Assembly (NCBI GenBank): GCA_003485185.1
Contig: DNAS01000192.1
Span: 1 to 10,100 of the forward strand
DNA: 10,100 nt
From: Phycisphaerales bacterium
GTDB lineage: Bacteria; Planctomycetota; Phycisphaerae; SM23-33
Reading direction: 5' to 3'
Shown here piece by piece: positions 1-7,845 of the stretch. Below the pieces are notes generated by a model. It had not been told where the DNA came from. It ran no database searches and was given only the letters and a program-made list of their open reading frames with translations. The first letter of the stretch is position 1; every line of letters begins with the position of its first letter. The translations under genes and the position numbers were made by a program.

Positions 1-25
1 CGAACGTGAAATGCTCTAGCGGCGG

Positions 26-1858
26 TTACATCTGTTCGAGCGTCTCGATGCCCAGCAGGTCGAGCGATTTTTGAATCGTCCGGGCCGTCAGCTCGCACAG
101 CGCCAGGCGGGAGGCCCGCGTATCGCCCTCGGACTTCAGGACCGGGCAGTTCTCGTAGAAGCCCATGAACGCCCCGGCCAGCTCGTAGAGATACTGGCAG
201 AGCAGGTTGGGCAAACACTCGGCCGCCGCGGCCTCCAGCGTCTCGGGGAACTGGAGCAGTTTGACCGCCAGCACACGCTCCGCCGGCTCTTCAATTCGGA
301 TTTCGGATTGCTTGTCCCGAGCGGGGCCGAGGGACGGATTTCGGATTTGGACATCTTCGCCCTTGCGGAAGATGCTCCGTATCCTTGCGTAGGCGTACTG
401 CATGTATGGCGCGGTGTTGCCCTCGAGCGAGAGCATCTTGTCCCACGAGAAGACGTAATCGGTGGCGCGGTTCTGCGACAGGTCGGCGTACTTGACCGCG
501 CCGATCCCCACCGCGCGGGCGATCTCCCGCCGTTGCGGCTCGGGCAAGTCGGGGCTTTTTTGCGTCACCAGCTCGAAGGCGCGGGTTTCGGCCTCGCTGA
601 GCATGTCCATCAGCTTGACGGTCCCGCCGGTGCGGGTCTTGAACGGCTTGCCGTCGTCGCCGAGCATCATGCCGAAGCCCACGTGCTCCAGCGAGACGCC
701 CTCGGGCACGAAGCCCGCCCGCCTGGCCACCGCGAACACCTGGCGGAAGTGCAGCTCCTGGCGCGAGTCGGTGACGTAGAGGACGCGGTCGGCCTGCCAA
801 TCCACTTTCTTGTCGGCGAGTCCCCGCTCTGCGCGGAACCACAAGGCCGCGAGGTCCGTCGTGGCGTAGAGGAACCCGCCGTCGGACTTCCGCACGATCA
901 CCGGCAGCGGCTCGCCGTCCTTGCCCTTGAACTCGTCCAGGAACACGCACTGCGCGCCCTGGCTCTCGGCCAGGAGCCCCTTGGCGCTCAGGGCCTCCAG
1001 GACCCGCGGGAGATAGTCGTTGTAAAAACTCTCACCGTGGACGTCGGAAGAACCCAGCCGAACGCCAAGGCGGTCGTAGACTTTTTCACAATGCGCAAGA
1101 GACTTTTTAATGAAGGATTCCCAGGCACCCCTGGCAAATTTTGATTTTCCGGACTGAAGCCCCACGACCAGTTTGCGGGATATTTCCCGAAACTCTGCAT
1201 CCTCATCAAATCGTTTCTTCGCCTGCTTGTAAAACTCTTCCAAATCCGGCAAGTCCATTTCGTGAAGTGCCTGCACTCTTGCCGGCTGTTCCAGATCGGA
1301 ATCCGAAATGAGCTTCCGCGCTTTATCCGCTGTTAACTCATTCCAGTAGGCCAAGAGCATGCCGAACTGTGTGCCCCAGTCGCCGACGTGGTTCTGGCGA
1401 ACGACGCGGTGGCCGAGGAATTCGAGGATTCGCGCGAGGGCGTCTCCGATGATGGTGCTGCGGAGGTGGCCGACGTGCATTTCCTTGGCGAGGTTCGGGC
1501 CGGAGTAGTCCACGACGACGGTCCGCCTGGCCGGCGTGTCGGCGGCCAGGCGGTCGTCGCGCGCGGCGACGGCGAGTTGCGTTTCGAGGAACTTCCGGCT
1601 GAGCGTGATGTTGAGAAAGCCCGGTCCGGCGGGTTCGACCTTCTCGGCCAGGTCGTCGAGTTGGGCGGCGGCGAGGACTTTTTCCGCCAGTTGGCGCGGA
1701 TTGGTCTTGAGCGTCTTGGCGGCGCCCATGACGCCGTTGGCCTGGTAGTCCCCGAACTGCGCCCGGGCGGCGGGTTTGACGACGGCGGGCGAACCGGGCG
1801 CGCCCGCGGCCGCCAGGGCCGCGCCGAGGCGCTCTTCAAGTGTCTTTCGCAGGTTCAT
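26..1858 (-). CDS. argS: Arginyl-tRNA synthetase
   Basis: This class I synthetase charges tRNA-Arg with arginine in the cytoplasm. The 610-residue product is slightly longer than the E. coli enzyme. Visible in order are an N-terminal tRNA-binding domain (about residues 1-88, GDYQ and GPGFLNITL), the HIGH motif as KEMHVGHLRSTIIGD (125-139), HVGDWGTQFG (157-166), the KMSKS-equivalent loop FKTRTGG (406-412), and the C-terminal DALR anticodon-binding domain from about APYMQYAYARIRS (483-495) to the end. The ATG at 1858 lies one base after the stop of the upstream small gene (TGA-G-ATG). No Shine-Dalgarno sequence precedes it, which suggests translation by reinitiation. Two oddities are described in the findings: a repeat-like insertion around residues 502-522, and a low-GC block covering residues 160-280. 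All signature motifs are intact, so I infer a functional enzyme. Confidence 0.97.
   Translation of the reverse strand: MNLRKTLEERLGAALAAAGAPGSPAVVKPAARAQFGDYQANGVMGAAKTLKTNPRQLAEKVLAAAQLDDLAEKVEPAGPGFLNITLSRKFLETQLAVAARDDRLAADTPARRTVVVDYSGPNLAKEMHVGHLRSTIIGDALARILEFLGHRVVRQNHVGDWGTQFGMLLAYWNELTADKARKLISDSDLEQPARVQALHEMDLPDLEEFYKQAKKRFDEDAEFREISRKLVVGLQSGKSKFARGAWESFIKKSLAHCEKVYDRLGVRLGSSDVHGESFYNDYLPRVLEALSAKGLLAESQGAQCVFLDEFKGKDGEPLPVIVRKSDGGFLYATTDLAALWFRAERGLADKKVDWQADRVLYVTDSRQELHFRQVFAVARRAGFVPEGVSLEHVGFGMMLGDDGKPFKTRTGGTVKLMDMLSEAETRAFELVTQKSPDLPEPQRREIARAVGIGAVKYADLSQNRATDYVFSWDKMLSLEGNTAPYMQYAYARIRSIFRKGEDVQIRNPSLGPARDKQSEIRIEEPAERVLAVKLLQFPETLEAAAAECLPNLLCQYLYELAGAFMGFYENCPVLKSEGDTRASRLALCELTARTIQKSLDLLGIETLEQM
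293..347. repeat. Short repeat unit inside argS
   Basis: A perfect 13-bp direct repeat CGGATTTCGGATT (297-309 and 335-347) flanks an imperfect inverted repeat (GTCCC at 314-318 with GGGAC at 331-335, around GAGCGGGGCCGA). The unit lies in the coding sequence for ArgS residues about 504-522 and keeps the frame. It resembles the dispersed ATCCGAAAT-type intergenic repeats of environmental bacteria, a resemblance from memory only. Confidence 0.65.
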
Positions 1859-1859
1859 C

Positions 1860-2156
1860 TCAATACGTGGCCATGGGCTTGTGGAACTTCAGGACGATCA
1901 CCTTCGCGTCGGGCGAAATGATCGCCTCGGCGTCGAGTTCCCGCATGTTGAGCCCCTCGAGGATTCGCCGGGCGACGACCTGCGAGGGGAGCTTGACGGC
2001 CTTGGCGATCGACCCGACGCCCGTAAAGTGGAAATGCGGCAGACCTTCCCGCTCGGCGAGCTTGAACCAGCGTGGCCCGATGAGCGGGGTGCGGACGGGG
2101 AACGCCGTCTTGACGGCCTTGATGAACCGGTGCGTGAGCAGTTCCTGCAATTTCAT
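1860..2156 (-). CDS. Small protein resembling the ArgS N-terminal domain
   Basis: This 98-residue protein has no name I recognise. Its start is chosen at the ATG (2156), which has a GGAGAG ribosome binding site 8 nt upstream; a GTG at 2165 overlaps the rsfS stop but leaves that site with no spacing. After a helix-like MKLQELLTHRFIKAV, residues about 44-70 (SIAKAVK...ILEGLNMREL) align without gaps to ArgS residues 47-70 (AKTLK...DDL), with the same helix spacing. A final strand-like KVIVLKF matches the FLNITL strand of ArgS. Identity is low (about 6 of 24), with many conservative matches, so homology to the ArgS additional domain 1 (Arg_tRNA_synt_N) is a hypothesis. The GDYQ and GPGF residues of that domain are not kept. 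The gene sits between rsfS and argS, 5 nt and 1 nt away, and is probably translationally coupled to argS. A role in tRNA-Arg binding or in ArgS regulation is a guess. Confidence 0.8.
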   Translation of the reverse strand: MKLQELLTHRFIKAVKTAFPVRTPLIGPRWFKLAEREGLPHFHFTGVGSIAKAVKLPSQVVARRILEGLNMRELDAEAIISPDAKVIVLKFHKPMATY

Positions 2157-2161
2157 GCCAG

Positions 2162-2584
2162 TCACTCTCCGGCCCGAGGGGTTCTCCTGCCGTCGGGCCT
2201 GCGTGTCGCGGGCGAGCGCCGCTGCCAGCGGACACGCCGCGCGTCGCCCCAGATCAGTTCCAGGTCATAGTACCGCCGATGCGGCTGGTCGAACAAGTGA
2301 ACGACCACGTCCACGAAGTCCAGGACGATCCAGTCGCCCGATTCCATTCCGGCGACCTGCCAGACCTTCTGCCCGACGGTTTTTCCGTGCCGGATGACGT
2401 CGTCGGCGATGGACCGCATCTGGCGATCGGAGGTGCCCGTGGCGATGACGAAGTAATCCGTCACCGGGCTGATTCCGCGCAGGTCCAGCACGACGATGTC
2501 CTCGGCGTTGTTGTCCTGCGCAATGCGAGCGGCGGCAACAGCCAGCTCGCGGGCGGAATCCTTCTTGCTCGCTCGTTTGGCCAT
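2162..2584 (-). CDS. rsfS: Ribosomal silencing factor RsfS (Iojap/YbeB family)
   Basis: RsfS binds protein uL14 on the large ribosomal subunit and blocks joining of the subunits when nutrients are scarce. The family core is clear: a helix with AARIAQDNNAEDIVVLDL (18-35), GISPVTDYFVIATGTSDRQ (37-55), then KVWQVAGMESGDWIVLDFVDVVVHLF (73-98) and a YYDLELIWGDA end (105-115). The product has 140 residues. The extra length is a C-terminal Arg-rich tail (about 116-140) not needed by the family. The ATG at 2584 has an AGGAAG site (2593-2598) 8 nt upstream. It lies 40 nt downstream of hppA and 5 nt before the small ArgS-N-like gene, so it is probably co-transcribed with both. The usual neighbour nadD is absent here. 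Identification is firm. Confidence 0.95.
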   Translation of the reverse strand: MAKRASKKDSARELAVAAARIAQDNNAEDIVVLDLRGISPVTDYFVIATGTSDRQMRSIADDVIRHGKTVGQKVWQVAGMESGDWIVLDFVDVVVHLFDQPHRRYYDLELIWGDARRVRWQRRSPATRRPDGRRTPRAGE

Positions 2585-2592
2585 AGCCGCCG

Positions 2593-2598
2593 CTTCCT
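2593..2598 (-). promoter_or_regulatory. Ribosome binding site of rsfS
   Basis: AGGAAG on the minus strand lies 8 nt before the ATG of rsfS. It supports that start, and independent initiation of rsfS despite the short gap to hppA. Confidence 0.6.
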
Positions 2599-2607
2599 GT
2601 TTCCTGC

Positions 2608-2622
2608 CGGCGCAAAACGCCG
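2608..2622 (-). other. Small hairpin between hppA and rsfS
   Basis: A 5-bp perfect stem (CGGCG/CGCCG, loop TTTTG on the minus strand) lies just after the hppA TAA. No T-run follows it, so it is not a convincing terminator. It may be an mRNA 3' stabiliser or processing site inside the operon, or simply chance in GC-rich DNA. Confidence 0.3.
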
Positions 2623-2624
2623 TC

Positions 2625-5261
<2,637 letters not shown>

Positions 5262-5268
5262 GTCCAAG

Positions 5269-5274
5269 CTCCTT
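5269..5274 (-). promoter_or_regulatory. Ribosome binding site of hppA
   Basis: AAGGAG on the minus strand is a near-perfect Shine-Dalgarno sequence. It stands 7 nt from the GTG at 5261, 1 nt from the TTG at 5267 and 16 nt from the ATG at 5252, so it favours the GTG start. Confidence 0.65.
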
Positions 5275-5288
5275 GTCTATCCGCCCTT

Positions 5289-5302
5289 GCAGCCGGGGCT
5301 GC
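5289..5302 (-). other. Leader hairpin upstream of hppA
   Basis: GCAGC-CGGG-GCTGC forms a 5-bp perfect stem (6 bp with a 2-nt loop) about 15 nt upstream of the hppA ribosome binding site. It lies within the predicted untranslated leader and could affect translation. No known riboswitch is recognised. Confidence 0.3.
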
Positions 5303-5350
5303 GGGGCGCGTTTGCACATCGGTCTTTCCTGCCCGGCGACCGTTCCGGAC

Positions 5351-5378
5351 AGGATAGGGATTTCCCGCAAAGAATCAA
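5351..5378 (-). promoter_or_regulatory. Candidate sigma70 promoter of hppA
   Basis: On the minus strand TTGATT (5373-5378) and TATCCT (5351-5356) are separated by 16 nt, each matching 4 of 6 consensus bases. This places the transcript start near 5344 and gives a leader of about 80 nt. It is a moderate match. It would allow hppA to be transcribed independently of rpsU, which ends at 5492. Confidence 0.4.
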
Positions 5379-5410
5379 TGAAAACCGGGGGATCGGACGC
5401 CCTGAGAAGA

Positions 5411-5475
5411 GCCCTGCGCGGGCCTCGGAACGTCCGAATACCTTCGGGCGACGGGGTGCCCCTGCCGCCCGAAGG
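5411..5475 (-). terminator. Hairpin cluster after rpsU, candidate terminator
   Basis: A perfect 10-bp stem (5441-5450 with 5466-5475, CCTTCGGGCG/CGCCCGAAGG, 15-nt loop) begins 17 nt beyond the rpsU stop. Two smaller hairpins follow: 5425-5437 (TCGGA/TCCGA) and 5411-5423 (GCCC/GGGC). No clear T-run follows any of them on the minus strand, so termination may be inefficient or factor-dependent and some readthrough into hppA is possible. Confidence 0.45.
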
Positions 5476-5491
5476 ACGAGACGGCGGCGTC

Positions 5492-5674
5492 TTACCGTCC
5501 GAACGTCACCCGCTTGAAGCTCTTGCGGGCGCGGCGACGGCGGCGCTCCGACGGCTTCTCGTAGTAACTGTTCCGCTTGATGTCCTTCGTCAAGCCTTCC
5601 TTCTCGCACATCTTCTTGAAGCGCTTGATCATCTGCTGGACCGACTCGTTGCTTCTGGCCTTGACCTTAATCAT
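5492..5674 (-). CDS. rpsU: 30S ribosomal protein S21
   Basis: S21 (bS21) is a small basic protein of the 30S subunit that sits near the anti-Shine-Dalgarno end of 16S rRNA and helps initiation. The 60-residue product, starting MIKVKARSNESVQQMIKRFK, matches the family in length and in its C-terminal arginine run (ERRRRRARKSFKR). The ATG at 5674 is chosen because AGGG lies 7 nt upstream (5682-5685) and the family starts here; an in-frame extension to 5752 would add 26 non-family residues and overlap the promoter. It has its own promoter, a ~65-nt leader and a downstream hairpin cluster, so it looks like a single-gene unit upstream of the hppA operon. Identification is firm. Confidence 0.96.
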   Translation of the reverse strand: MIKVKARSNESVQQMIKRFKKMCEKEGLTKDIKRNSYYEKPSERRRRRARKSFKRVTFGR

Positions 5675-5710
5675 ACGTTGTCCCTGGTGTTCCTTCCTGC
5701 CGCCCGGAGG

Positions 5711-5727
5711 CGTCATTGCGCATGACG
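5711..5727 (-). other. Hairpin in the rpsU leader
   Basis: CGTCAT/ATGACG forms a 6-bp perfect stem with a 5-nt loop inside the predicted 5' untranslated leader of rpsU. It could be an autoregulatory or stability element. No known ribosomal-protein leader motif is recognised. Confidence 0.35.
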
Positions 5728-5747
5728 AAAAACCGCGAGAATGGCAT

Positions 5748-5775
5748 ATCATAGGGTCGCGGGGCGAAAGTTCAA
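5748..5775 (-). promoter_or_regulatory. sigma70 promoter of rpsU
   Basis: Minus strand TTGAAC (5770-5775) and TATGAT (5748-5753) are spaced by 16 nt; each is one or two bases from consensus. The predicted transcript start is near 5741. The strength of the match fits a highly expressed ribosomal protein gene. Confidence 0.65.
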
Positions 5776-5833
5776 GCCTTTTTGCCCTCCGCGCGGGGCG
5801 ATTTCCCCCGCCCGCGCCCGCGAGGCATTTGCC

Positions 5834-5861
5834 TTGACCGGACCCGCCGGAGCGCTACAAT
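5834..5861 (+). promoter_or_regulatory. sigma70 promoter of the secreted FlgT-like gene
   Basis: TTGACC (5834-5839) and TACAAT (5856-5861), 16 nt apart, each match 5 of 6 consensus bases. The transcript would start near 5868, giving a ~50-nt leader. It points away from the rpsU promoter, whose -35 box ends at 5775. The 58 bp between the two -35 boxes are GC-rich and show no further motif I can name. Confidence 0.65.
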
Positions 5862-5906
5862 ACACCGGTCCGGCAAGCCGTTGTCAGCCGGTAAGTTCGA
5901 AAAAAC

Positions 5907-5910
5907 GGAG
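5907..5910 (+). promoter_or_regulatory. Ribosome binding site of the FlgT-like gene
   Basis: GGAG lies 8 nt before the ATG at 5919 and fixes that start against longer in-frame alternatives. Confidence 0.6.
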
Positions 5911-5918
5911 ACCCTCCC

Positions 5919-7382
5919 ATGACCACCTCTTTGCGAACCCTTTTGGCCGCCGTACTCGTGGTAAGCGTTTTTGCCCCTCTCGGACGGGCCCAGCACGTCG
6001 CCGCCGACCGCGACGTGGACAAGTGGCTCACCGTAACGGGGTCCGCCGCCGGCATGAACGAGAACGCCAAGGACGAAGCCGTCAACCAGGCGCTCCGCAA
6101 GGCCGTCGAGCAGGCCTGCGGCGTGTTCCTCACCGGCGAGAGCAAGGCCCAGGACTACCAGCTCGTTTACGACAAGGTCTTCGCCGACGCTGTCGGGTAC
6201 GTCCGCGAGCACAAGGTGGAGGACACCTGGCTCCAGAACGGCCAGACGAACGTCCGCGTGCGGGCGCGCGTCTCGACCAAGAAGTTCGAGAAGGACTGGG
6301 CGACGATCCGCCACACCCTCCACCAGGAGGGCAACCCGCGGGTCATCATCATCGTGGGCGAGACGACCCAGGAGATGCTCAACACGCTGGCCGAGGAAAC
6401 CGAATCGTCGTCGGCGTCGATGACGGAATCGACGGTCGACGCCACGGCGACCGTCAGCGCCGCCGAGGTCGCCGAGGCGCAGCGCCTGGGCGAGGCCTAC
6501 GTCTGGACCGACGCGGGCGGGCGACGCTGGCGCCGGCGCGGCACGACGGTGGAGTGCATCTCCCGCGAGCAGGTGACGGCGGCCCACATCGCAACCGCCG
6601 AGGCACACTTCCGCGCGCTCCAGCGACAGGTCTCCGCGTCGCAATCGAACAATTCGCGGAAAATCTGGACCTCCGTCGCCACCGCCCTGGCAGAAAAAGG
6701 CGTCGTCCAGGGCGAGATCGAGGAATTCTTCCTCTCCAAGGGCGTCAAGCTGATGGACCGCTCGACCACCGAGAAGATCAGCAAGCGGGACCTGATGCTG
6801 GCGATGGCCAAGGACGACATCGCCGAGGTCACCGCCCTGGGCGCGCGGTTCAAGGCCGACGTCATCATCTTCGGAACCGCCGCCGCACAGTACAGCCGCG
6901 AGGTCCGAATCGGAGACGCCGTCCTCCACCAGTACACCGCCAAGCTCGTCATCCGCGCCATCCGCACCGACTCGGGGCAACTGCTGGTCTCGAAGGTCTT
7001 CGGGCCCTTCACGGTCAACTCCACGCTCCGCAGCGGCGGCGAGCAGGGTGCCCTGGAAAAACTCGGCAGCGAGGCCGCGCCGAAACTGCTGGCCGCCATC
7101 GTCGAGGCCTGGCGGCAGCAGTCGCACGTCTCGCGGGACATCTCGCTCCAGATCACGGGGATGGACTTCTCCGCGTGGAAACTCCTGCGGGACGAGTTGA
7201 AGGAAGTCCGCGGCGTCCAGGCGCTGCGCCTGCGGGAAATCACCGAGTCCGTCGCCAACGTCGACGTGGAGTGGGCCTACAAGACCGAGAACCTCGCCGA
7301 CCGAATCACCGAACTCAAGACCGTCAAGCTCGAGGTGGTCGAGATTTCCCCCAACCGCATCAAGCTGAAGATGGTCAAGTGA
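5919..7382 (+). CDS. Secreted FlgT/CsgG-like protein
   Basis: This is an exported protein of 487 residues; the exact family is uncertain. A signal peptide is clear (residues 1-25, hydrophobic LLAAVLVVSVFA, probable cleavage after GRAQ or nearby). Residues 36-120 (WLTVTGSAAG...EAVNQALRKAVEQACGVFL...VRVRARVS) look like the N-terminal domain of FlgT/LPP20-type proteins. A strand RVIIIVGE (141-148) opens a CsgG/TolB-N-like alpha/beta domain continued at 250-365 (ALAEKGV...LMDRSTTEKI...ADVIIFGTAAA...TAKLVIRAIRTDSGQLL). A C-terminal module (405-487) resembles the FlgT C-terminal part. An insertion of about 95 residues (156-250) splits the middle domain, first Ser/Thr/Glu-rich, then with a WTDAGGRRWRRRG patch. 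No flagellar genes are nearby, so a periplasmic or outer-membrane-associated structural role is inferred, not a flagellar one. It has its own promoter and is followed by a thioesterase gene. Confidence 0.85.
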   Translation: MTTSLRTLLAAVLVVSVFAPLGRAQHVAADRDVDKWLTVTGSAAGMNENAKDEAVNQALRKAVEQACGVFLTGESKAQDYQLVYDKVFADAVGYVREHKVEDTWLQNGQTNVRVRARVSTKKFEKDWATIRHTLHQEGNPRVIIIVGETTQEMLNTLAEETESSSASMTESTVDATATVSAAEVAEAQRLGEAYVWTDAGGRRWRRRGTTVECISREQVTAAHIATAEAHFRALQRQVSASQSNNSRKIWTSVATALAEKGVVQGEIEEFFLSKGVKLMDRSTTEKISKRDLMLAMAKDDIAEVTALGARFKADVIIFGTAAAQYSREVRIGDAVLHQYTAKLVIRAIRTDSGQLLVSKVFGPFTVNSTLRSGGEQGALEKLGSEAAPKLLAAIVEAWRQQSHVSRDISLQITGMDFSAWKLLRDELKEVRGVQALRLREITESVANVDVEWAYKTENLADRITELKTVKLEVVEISPNRIKLKMVK

Positions 7383-7389
7383 GTGGGAG

Positions 7390-7409
7390 CAATTGTCAAT
7401 TGACAATTG
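7390..7409. repeat. Perfect 20-bp palindrome
   Basis: CAATTGTCAATTGACAATTG equals its own reverse complement over all 20 bases. It is AT-rich in a GC-rich setting. It starts 8 nt after the stop of the FlgT-like gene and ends about 20 nt before the preferred thioesterase start. It could be a dimeric regulator operator or one copy of a short dispersed repeat; the sequence alone does not decide. Confidence 0.75.
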
Positions 7410-7428
7410 GGAAGGGGATCAGTTCACG

Positions 7429-7845
7429 GTGACAGAGCCGCCGGCCTCCATCGACATCGAGATCCGCGTCCGCTACGCCGAAGTGGACCCGATGGGCGCG
7501 CTGCACCACAGCCGCTACTGGGTCTACTTCGAGATGGGGCGCACCGAATTGCTCCGCGCCCAAGGTGCCGCCTACGCCGACCTGGAGCGCGAGGGGGTGC
7601 TGTTCGTGGTGGCCCGCTGCGCCGCGAAGTTCCTCCAGCCCGCCCGCTACGACGACCTGCTGGTCCTGACCACGCGGATCGTCAAAATGGGGGCCGCCCG
7701 GATCGACCACGCCTACGAGCTGAAACGCAAGCGCGACGGGCTGCTGCTGGCCACCGCGGAAACCACCCTCGCTTGCGTCGGACGCGACGGACAGATTCGC
7801 CCCATCCCCGAGTCCATCCGTTCCCCTGCTTCCAAGCAGGGATGA
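7429..7845 (+). CDS. Acyl-CoA thioesterase, YbgC/FadM-like (4HBT)
   Basis: This is a single hot-dog-fold protein that hydrolyses acyl-CoA thioesters; the physiological substrate is unknown. The pattern RVRYAEVDPMGALHHSRYWVYFEMGRTELLR is the 4HBT signature, with the Asp of VDPMG as the expected catalytic residue; the rest (VARCAAKFLQPARYDDLLVL, DGLLLATAETTLACVG) also fits. From the GTG at 7429 the protein has 138 residues, and the core starts about where YbgC-type enzymes do. GGAAGGGG lies 11 nt upstream, a little far. A TTG at 7393 would add 12 residues, but it lies inside the 20-bp palindrome, so I reject it as less likely. The last residues (SPASKQG) come from a hairpin (7824-7841) at the edge of a repeat-like region. 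Probably co-transcribed with the secreted protein upstream. Confidence 0.9.
   Translation: MTEPPASIDIEIRVRYAEVDPMGALHHSRYWVYFEMGRTELLRAQGAAYADLEREGVLFVVARCAAKFLQPARYDDLLVLTTRIVKMGAARIDHAYELKRKRDGLLLATAETTLACVGRDGQIRPIPESIRSPASKQG
7824..7841. repeat. Hairpin at the thioesterase 3' end
   Basis: CCCTGCTT-CC-AAGCAGGG is an 8-bp perfect inverted repeat with a 2-nt centre. It overlaps the last codons of the thioesterase gene, and its right arm overlaps the left arm of the larger stem-loop at 7837-7931, so the two structures would compete in RNA. Confidence 0.6.

Noticed and set aside
293..347. The repeated CGGATTTCGGATT words as a CRISPR-like array
   Set aside because: Only two 13-bp copies exist, inside a coding sequence, with an inverted repeat between them; there are no regular spacers or cas genes.
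71..1144. A 357-codon plus-strand frame across argS
   Set aside because: It is a shadow of argS: no ribosome binding site or domain is evident and the sense strand encodes all synthetase motifs.
2157..2165. GTG start overlapping the rsfS stop for the small ArgS-N-like gene
   Set aside because: The GGAGAG site abuts or overlaps this GTG but is 8 nt from the ATG at 2156, so the ATG is the better start.
5275..5345. A riboswitch in the hppA leader
   Set aside because: Only a small hairpin is visible; none of the conserved cores of known riboswitch classes was recognised in the ~80-nt leader.
5675..5752. N-terminal extension of S21 to an ATG at 5752
   Set aside because: The extra 26 residues do not belong to the family and the extension would run through the -10 box; the ATG at 5674 has a good ribosome binding site.
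5772..7406. A 544-codon open frame on the minus strand across the FlgT-like gene
   Set aside because: It runs antisense through a gene with a signal peptide, ribosome binding site and promoter, and also covers the intergenic promoter region; its product shows no recognisable domain.
7393..7428. TTG start for the thioesterase at 7393
   Set aside because: The codon lies within the 20-bp palindrome with only 3 nt to the nearest GGAG, and the 12 extra residues are not typical of the family; GTG at 7429 is preferred but not proven.
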